Assembly (NCBI GenBank): GCA_001598975.1
Contig: BBXU01001988.1
Span: 1 to 52,812 of the forward strand
Direction of reading: 5' to 3'
Source of the DNA: Parachlorella kessleri
Taxonomy: Eukaryota; Chlorophyta; Trebouxiophyceae; Chlorellales; Chlorellaceae
Length of the DNA stretch: 52,812 nt
This document shows, one piece after another, positions 44,538 through 52,812 of the stretch (position 1 is its first letter; every line of letters starts with the position of its first letter). The notes beneath the pieces are model-generated. The model did not search any database. It was given only the letters and a program-made list of their open reading frames with translations, and was not told the origin of the DNA. The translations under genes and the position numbers were made by a program.

Positions 44538-46634
44538 TTACAGGCTAAAAATCTGCCCGTATGCTTGGGCTACCACCCACAGGAGCGCGACAAAAGCCGA
44601 GAAGAGGAAAGCGTCCTGCATAGTGTTGTCATTCTGCGTGCAAACAAGACACATGGACTGGCAGCCATCCTCCTGTGGGACGCATAGTCACACTACCTGC
44701 TGGCACAGACTGCCCCGGGAGCTGTACCAGACATGTGGCACTGGGCGCAACCACAGGTGAACAGCAGCCACATACAGCAGGCCAATGCAGTCAATCAAGC
44801 ACCGCCCGGCTGCACAGTCAGCAGCCGCACTACTGACGCTGCGGTGGTGCACACCAAGGTGCCTGTGCGGGCCTTGGCGTCTGCAGCCTTACCTGCTGGA
44901 AGAACTTTGTGGGGTCTGTCGGGCTGCGCTGGAGTTGGATGTCAGCATCCTCGCTATCCATGCTGTTGAGTGAGCTCAGCACGCGCCCTGTGCCCTCCTT
45001 GGCATCCAGCGAAGCCTGCAGCAAAAACCATCAAGTCATGGGCAGGCAGCTCACTCTCAAGAGGCCGTGCCTGCCCTGGAGGAGGGTGAATGGCGGACTG
45101 CTCCCCCAGAACTCTCCTGCCACAGCTTAACGCGGGGAGTGACACCCTGTTTATGAAGGCAGCCTTGCTGGGGTGACGCCCGCAGCCTCCATGCACGCCT
45201 AGCCTGTATCTTGTGGGTATCACAGGTGGGTATCATCATACCCACAAGATCGCATGCACCCGGGCTTGTAATACGCTCTTTGCATGCCAGGCCAAGCATG
45301 AACACGGCAGCTACTGATACTCCGGTGAAGCATTAACAAGGCAGCTACCATCGCTTTCGGCATTCCCTTCCCTCGTAGCCGGGTGAGTGAGCAGGCTCCC
45401 AAGCCTAGCACAGCCTACAACCCTAATCAATAGCTCGCTACGAGTCTGCAATATGCTGCCCACTGCTGAATGAACTGTGAGGTGAGCTAGTGAACAACGC
45501 CCCAAACATGCACAGCAGCTGCAAGGCCAGTCCCACCTGCTGCGCGGACCACAGCATTCTGCTGACTGTCCAGGCGAGCGCCGCGGGGGGAGAGCACCGG
45601 CTGAGGTCCCACTTGTCACTGCACACCGCCAACAGGGTGCTCGAGTGTCAGGTAGTACCCAAGTCACAATACACCTTGGCAGGGGTAGCACAGCAGAGGC
45701 AGGCTGAGCCCGCAGCCCCCACCGTTTCTTATCACTGGCAGTCAGCTGACGGCAGGCTCGCATCAGCAGCAAAGCATCTGTCACAACATACAAATACCTG
45801 GAAACAGCCCCCCCCTCCCTTCCCTGGCCTTCTGGCCCCAGCATGCGGCACGCACCACATCAAACCACACCCGCCCGCCGCTCCCCACCTGCGCTTCTCA
45901 ATGAGGCCGGTCACCAGGTTCAGTGACAGCTGCGAGTCCATGTCCACATCCAGCGCCAGCGGCAGCGCCCCCAGCGAGCCCTGCACCCGCCAGCTGACCA
46001 CCGCCGTGCCGTTGTCCAGCATGCGCAGGCGCGTCACTTGTACTTTTGCGCCCTTGACCTTGCTGGACACGAAGTTAAGGCGCTGGTAGCCGTCCCTGCC
46101 CCGGCAGCTGCGGAAGGCATCCTGCGGCATACGCCAGCCTCGGCCACAACTCAAGGCCGGCAGCTGGGCCGGAAAGCTGATGAGAGCGCCGGCAACGCCA
46201 AGTGGGTGCGCAGCACTTTGCCAGACAGTACACCATGTGCGTGAAGTATCCAGCTTTTTTGCAATGCCAGGGCTCAGGTGGCACTCTGTATGCGTGCAAG
46301 GCTGCCAAGCCAGGCCCACCTTGTACTCTACGGTCCTCGCCAGCAGGCTGCGCGTCCACGTGCCGTTGCAGCGCTGCAGGTCCTTGGCGAACGCCCTGAT
46401 AGTGTTCTCCACAGCAGGCGAGCTGTTGCACACAAAGTCGTCACAGTAGTCGTTGGAAAGGTCTTCGACGTCCAGAGTGGACAAGCTCTGCTGAGTTGCC
46501 TGGGGCAGTGCTCCAAGCCGGGGGTGGCAGGGGGCCCCAACGAGTGGTGGGCCGAAGGTCTGGTGCACTCGGCGCAATCTCCAGCTCCTCGCCGCTGATA
46601 CTGCCGTGCATTGGACAGTTATCAGAGCTACCAT
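44538..46634 (-). CDS. NTF2/DUF2358-like protein with C-terminal membrane anchor
   Basis: Function unknown; similar proteins in plants are predicted plastid proteins of the NTF2-like fold. Exons on the minus strand: 46634-46320, 46121-45889, 45618-45537, 45015-44893, 44633-44538, in phase; 282 residues. Residues 1-50 (MVALITVQCTAVSAARSW...) look like a transit peptide. The domain reads SSPAVENTIRAFAKDLQRC, ARTVEYKDAFRSCRGRDGYQ, RLRMLDNGTAVVSWRVQGSL, LSLNLVTGLIEKRSDKWDLS and RCSPPAALAWTVSRMLWSA. A linker rich in Ser and Asp follows, then a C-terminal membrane helix (DAFLFSAFVALLWVVAQAYG) two codons from the short end IFSL. The WDLSRCSPPA block and the K(R)-x-D-x-W pattern are what I recall from the plant family; I have no tool to confirm the family name. 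Confidence 0.72.
45208..45250. repeat. Overlapping alternative hairpins in an intron
   Basis: ATCTTGTGGGTAT (45208-45220) is a perfect 13-bp inverted match of 45238-45250. A second copy of GTGGGTAT (45226-45233) can instead pair with 45238-45245 across a 4-base loop. The two stems exclude each other. Located in the third intron of the NTF2-like gene. Confidence 0.75.
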
Positions 46635-46949
46635 GGTTCTCCCAAAGGCGGCCGAGCGAGAGCCTCAGTCGTGCGCAAGTGCGATTCAGTGCTCCTTGCA
46701 CTTAGCAGCCTGCTCTCTATCTCAGAAGCAAGGCTTCCCAGTAGTCGCTAACTGCATTACCTAGGCAGGCAACCCTACCGTTATGTTGTCTTGGCCATGC
46801 CTCGCGTTGCCACGGTGGCTCGCGTGGCATCGCATGCACAACAGAAAACGGTCCTGACCTCCATGCCGACTCCTGGAGGGCTGCAATTTGGTTCATTCGT
46901 GCATGGAGTAGTCCTAGCTTGCTGCAAGCTAATGATGTGATCGTTCAGC
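46635..46949. promoter_or_regulatory. Divergent promoter region, NTF2-like / LTO1
   Basis: 315 bases between outward-pointing ATGs, so both promoters must be here or overlap the first exons. No named motif is visible. Confidence 0.45.
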
Positions 46950-47874
46950 ATGACCGACATCTTTGACTCGGCCCTTAACTTAGAGGAGGTGCATATACAA
47001 GAAGGTTTTGAGGAGGGCCGAAGGTGTGTAACTCGCCCGCGTCAGCGCTCGAGTGACCACATGCCGGACCCGCACTGGACCCACAGCGCCAAGCACGCAC
47101 GAGTGCACGGGCTGGTGTACTTACCCTTCCGCTTGCACTCTTTGCCTGCCACAAACGAAGCTTGGCACCCTTCTGTGCGCACCAACCCTCCACAAAGGGG
47201 TCCGTGCAGGGACGGCCAGAGGCTAGGTGAGGCAGAGGGCAAGGCGCTGGGGGTGCAAAAGGGGTTTGAAGTGGGACACGAGGTCGGCTACTACTCTGGC
47301 TGCACACAAGCCTGGCGGCTCCTGCAGCAGCGCCACCCAGAGGCTTTCTCAGCCAGGGTTGACAAAGCTATTGCCGCGATCGAGGAGCTGGTGCGGGGCT
47401 TCCCACTAAAGGACCCCCAGGTCAGCCAACAGCTGTGGCCCATTTCTGTGCTGGAGTGTTGCACGAGATCGCAACTGGGGCAGGTTGCTGCCACTCAAGC
47501 GTGCAAGGCACCAGTTTGGATGGACATGCTCTTGTTGTGTGGAGGCGGCATCAAGACCTGCCCCTCCTCCCTCCCTGGCAACACCCCCCCACCCCCCTCC
47601 CCCCTCTCCCCTCCTTCCTCCGTCTATCCCCCCGGCCATCTTGCCACCCGCCCTCAAAGCCCTATGACACGACCAGCTCACCTAGGTGACATGGCTGTCC
47701 TATCTGATATCTGAGGCAAAAGGACACGATGTGCACATTCATGCCGTGCAGGATGAGCGGCTGCAGGAGCTGATGGACTCTCTGCGGGGGCGGTTCAAGG
47801 CGGCGGTGGCCATGCTGGGGCTGAGCGAAGCGCTGCTGGCGCCCGACCAGCAGCGCCCTACCATGCAGTTCTGA
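46950..47874 (+). CDS. LTO1: LTO1/ORAOV1 (Yae1-type) protein
   Basis: In yeast and human, LTO1 works with YAE1 to bring the cytosolic iron-sulfur assembly machinery to ABCE1 (Rli1), needed for ribosome recycling. Exons: 46950-47023, 47222-47420, 47752-47874, in phase; 131 residues, close to the human 137. The diagnostic Yae1 signature of glycines every four residues is clear: VHIQEGFEEGRRLGEAEGKA followed by LGVQKGFEVGHEVGYYSG. A helical C-terminus follows (RVDKAIAAIEELVRGFPLKD, LMDSLRGRFKAAVAML). No transit peptide, consistent with a cytosolic protein. The YAE1 partner is not in this window. A sure family call; the exact partner role is by analogy. Confidence 0.88.
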
Positions 47875-48452
47875 CCGGGGGCTGGGGCTCCTGTCGTCCA
47901 CGCTTCCAATGGTTCCAGGACTGCAGCAGTCCGTGGGCGAGTGCCCAGACGGCGCACAAAACAGTGTGCTAGGGCATCTGCTGAGGGCTGGGAGGGCGTG
48001 GTTGCACCGTTGGGTTGATGCCAGCCAGGGTCAGTTGAGGTTTGCTTAGGTGATCTATGTTGGCGGAAAGGCCATCTTGAGTTCCATGTGACTCCCCGCA
48101 CTTGGCTCGAGTACATGCGTCCTTACCATAGTGAGTGACATGGACTGCTCAAGCTGTTAATGGTGGCAGGCAATGCGAAGAGAGGAGAGGTAGGAGCTGT
48201 GTTGCCGGGGCTCAGGGGCCCGGTGTGACGAGTGGCACTGCGCCATAGCCCTCAGCAGATTGATAAGATCCACGATTCCATAGACTATCGTGTTCTTCTG
48301 ACTTATGTTGAGCCCTGCTTTTCATTGTACTGCTACATGCTTTGGTGCCACATTTCAGAACCCTGTGTTGCCGGCACGCCCCAAACATCGCATTCTTAGT
48401 ATAGGACTGCTCAGGGAGTGAAAGCGGGGGTCAACAACCCTTGTGTACCATG
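47875..48452. other. Convergent intergenic region
   Basis: 578 bases between the LTO1 stop and the NSUN stop. Near 48158-48250 there is a reverse copy of the dispersed repeat (TTAATGGTGGCAGGCAATGC). Otherwise nothing recognised. Confidence 0.45.
48158..48250 (-). repeat. Dispersed repeat copy, reverse orientation
   Basis: TTAATGGTGGCAGGCAATGC, then GAAGAGAGGAGAGGTAGGAG, corresponds to the complement of the repeat core; the distal half is diverged. Confidence 0.5.
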
Positions 48453-51617
<3,165 letters not shown>

Positions 51618-51889
51618 GCAGGAAGAGCGTCGCTCGGCAGGGCACTTTCGTGCTAGTGTTTCACGTTGTCAGAATGATGATGTGTGCTCAGCCCCTGCAG
51701 TTGCTCGGCATTGACCCAAGTTTCTCCGCCCTCCCAGGACGCAGCACGGCTCAGCAGGAGCAACTTGCCAAGGGACTCTCTTGGGGCACACCTGGGCCTC
51801 AGATCTGTTGTGGACCTTTGCCAAGAGAGACTGACAACGCGAGGGGGTGACGAGGTTGTGCCACCACCTTGTTCCCTTTGTAGCCCTTT
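51618..51889. promoter_or_regulatory. Short divergent promoter, NSUN / recA
   Basis: Only 272 bases separate the ATGs of the NSUN gene (minus) and recA (plus). Both products act on organelle nucleic acids, so a shared bidirectional promoter is plausible. This is inferred from layout; no motif is claimed. Confidence 0.5.
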
Positions 51890-52812
51890 ATGTCCGCTGT
51901 ACAGGGTTGCCTCCTGAGTAGAAGCCCTTGCACCACAACAACTACTGTTGGAGCACCTGTGCGGCCAGCCATGCTGGGGTTCTGCGGCAGGGTGTTCTTC
52001 CGGCATGGGGCAAGGGACATGCCGTTGAGCGGCGGTGTCAGGCGCTTCAGCCGTGGCAGCACCGTGCTCCAAGCCAAGGCAGCCAAGGTCAAGGAAGACC
52101 TTGTTTCCGCGCGTGACAGCACAGCGGAGCAGAGGGTGCGCCAGTTTACGAAGGCTAGATGTTTACTGGCTGCATCACACTGCAGCAGCCACCGAGTCTT
52201 CACTGACTGAGTTTTGCTGTGCCACATTCTGCTTGCAACTGCAGTCTCAGGGTTGATTTGAACAAGGTTTTGGGGTGCTGCAGGCTAAGGTTTTGGAGGC
52301 CACACTCAAGAACATCAACTCGCAGTTTGGCAAGAACAGCGTGATGAGGATGAGCGACGCCCCAGACTTGGATGTGTGAGTTGCGTGGACGCCAGCCTGG
52401 CTTGCTTGTTCTGAACATATAAACAGCAGCTTGCTTCCAAATGGTTTCCCTGGTTTCCTGGGTTTCACCCGAGCACAGTGTCTGCATCAGCAGCTGAAGT
52501 AGCCCCACCTCCTCTTGCACGGATAGTGGTGCACTAGCTTTCCTGGTGTGCACATGTCACCAGCCCGTCGCGGTTGGCACTCCCTCAGACTTGCAGAAAC
52601 ATACAGATCACACCCAGCATGCCACCCTGCTGCGGTCATGCTGCAGCGAGCGCTCTGCTAGCGGCGCCCTGACCCTGGACATCGCGCTCGGCGGCGGCTG
52701 GCCCAAGGGGCGCATCGTGGAGATCTTTGGTCCCGAGTCGTCCGGCAAGACCACCGTGGCGCTGCATGCCATGGCGGAGGTGCAGAAGGCGGGCGGCAAC
52801 GTGGCGCTGATC
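51890..52812 (+). CDS. RECA: Bacterial-type RecA, plastid-type leader (cut by window end)
   Basis: DNA strand-exchange ATPase for recombination repair, in plants located in chloroplast or mitochondrion. Exons: 51890-52135, 52284-52375, 52647 to the window end; the rest lies outside. Residues 1-about 50 are Ser/Thr/Arg-rich with few acidic residues ([19 protein letters not shown]), typical of a plastid transit peptide. The RecA N-terminal helix reads [20 protein letters not shown], followed by [20 protein letters not shown] and the Walker A loop GPESSGKTT (K147), then [19 protein letters not shown]. Identity with plant plastid RecA is obvious over this part. Phases agree (0, then 2). The promoter is shared with or adjacent to that of NSUN. 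Confidence 0.93.

Overview
The window is a stretch of intron-rich nuclear DNA from a green alga. It is moderately GC-rich. Protein-coding genes are cut into short exons, splice acceptors are almost always of the TGCAG type, and donors are mostly GTGAG or GTGGG. The gene set is that of a photosynthetic eukaryote: a plant-type RelA/SpoT homologue, a dehydroascorbate-reductase-like GST, a RecA with a plastid-type leader, plus ordinary eukaryotic genes (uS19/RPS15, UBC12, UCP-like carrier, LTO1). A chlorophyte, probably trebouxiophyte-like, is my inference; the class cannot be fixed from this sequence. I see no bacterial operon, phage, tRNA, rRNA, CRISPR array or intact transposon.

I could build 15 gene models by joining exons whose splice phases agree and whose peptides match known families. 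In order: UCP-type mitochondrial carrier (-, 540-3277, first exon not found); DHAR-like GST (+, 3902-6175); ankyrin-repeat protein (+, 7374-9849); large five-TM prominin/tweety-like membrane protein (-, about 11023-17709); NEDD8-conjugating enzyme UBC12 (+, 18130-19537); ribosomal protein uS19/RPS15 (+, 21139-22892); a second, divergent mitochondrial carrier (-, 25051-28287); RluA-family pseudouridine synthase (-, 29143-31582); RSH (p)ppGpp synthetase/hydrolase (+, 32247-36917); small zinc-ribbon protein of unknown function (-, 38491-39929); RING-finger protein (+, 40916-43432); NTF2/DUF2358-like plastid protein with a C-terminal TM (-, 44538-46634); LTO1/Yae1-type protein (+, 46950-47874); NSUN-type rRNA m5C methyltransferase (-, 48453-51617); and RecA, cut by the window end (+, 51890-52812). 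A possible 29-codon three-exon micro-gene lies at 37558-37867.

Genes mostly alternate in orientation, giving short divergent promoter regions (272 bp NSUN/recA, 315 bp NTF2-like/LTO1, 420 bp membrane protein/UBC12, 664 bp pseudouridine synthase/RSH) and longer convergent gaps that hold copies of a 70-90 bp dispersed repeat. Functionally, many products serve organelles: two carriers, organelle-type RNA modification enzymes, plastid ppGpp metabolism and RecA.

The most unusual signals are: (1) five of about 85 introns appear to use GC donors; (2) two introns, in the UCP and NSUN genes, keep the protein frame only if one extra G is removed (GT...GG or GG...AG), and both carry a 15-base C/G homopolymer; (3) a strong hairpin lies directly on the RSH start codon; (4) the micro-gene; (5) a repeat family arranged as an inverted cluster near 24 kb.
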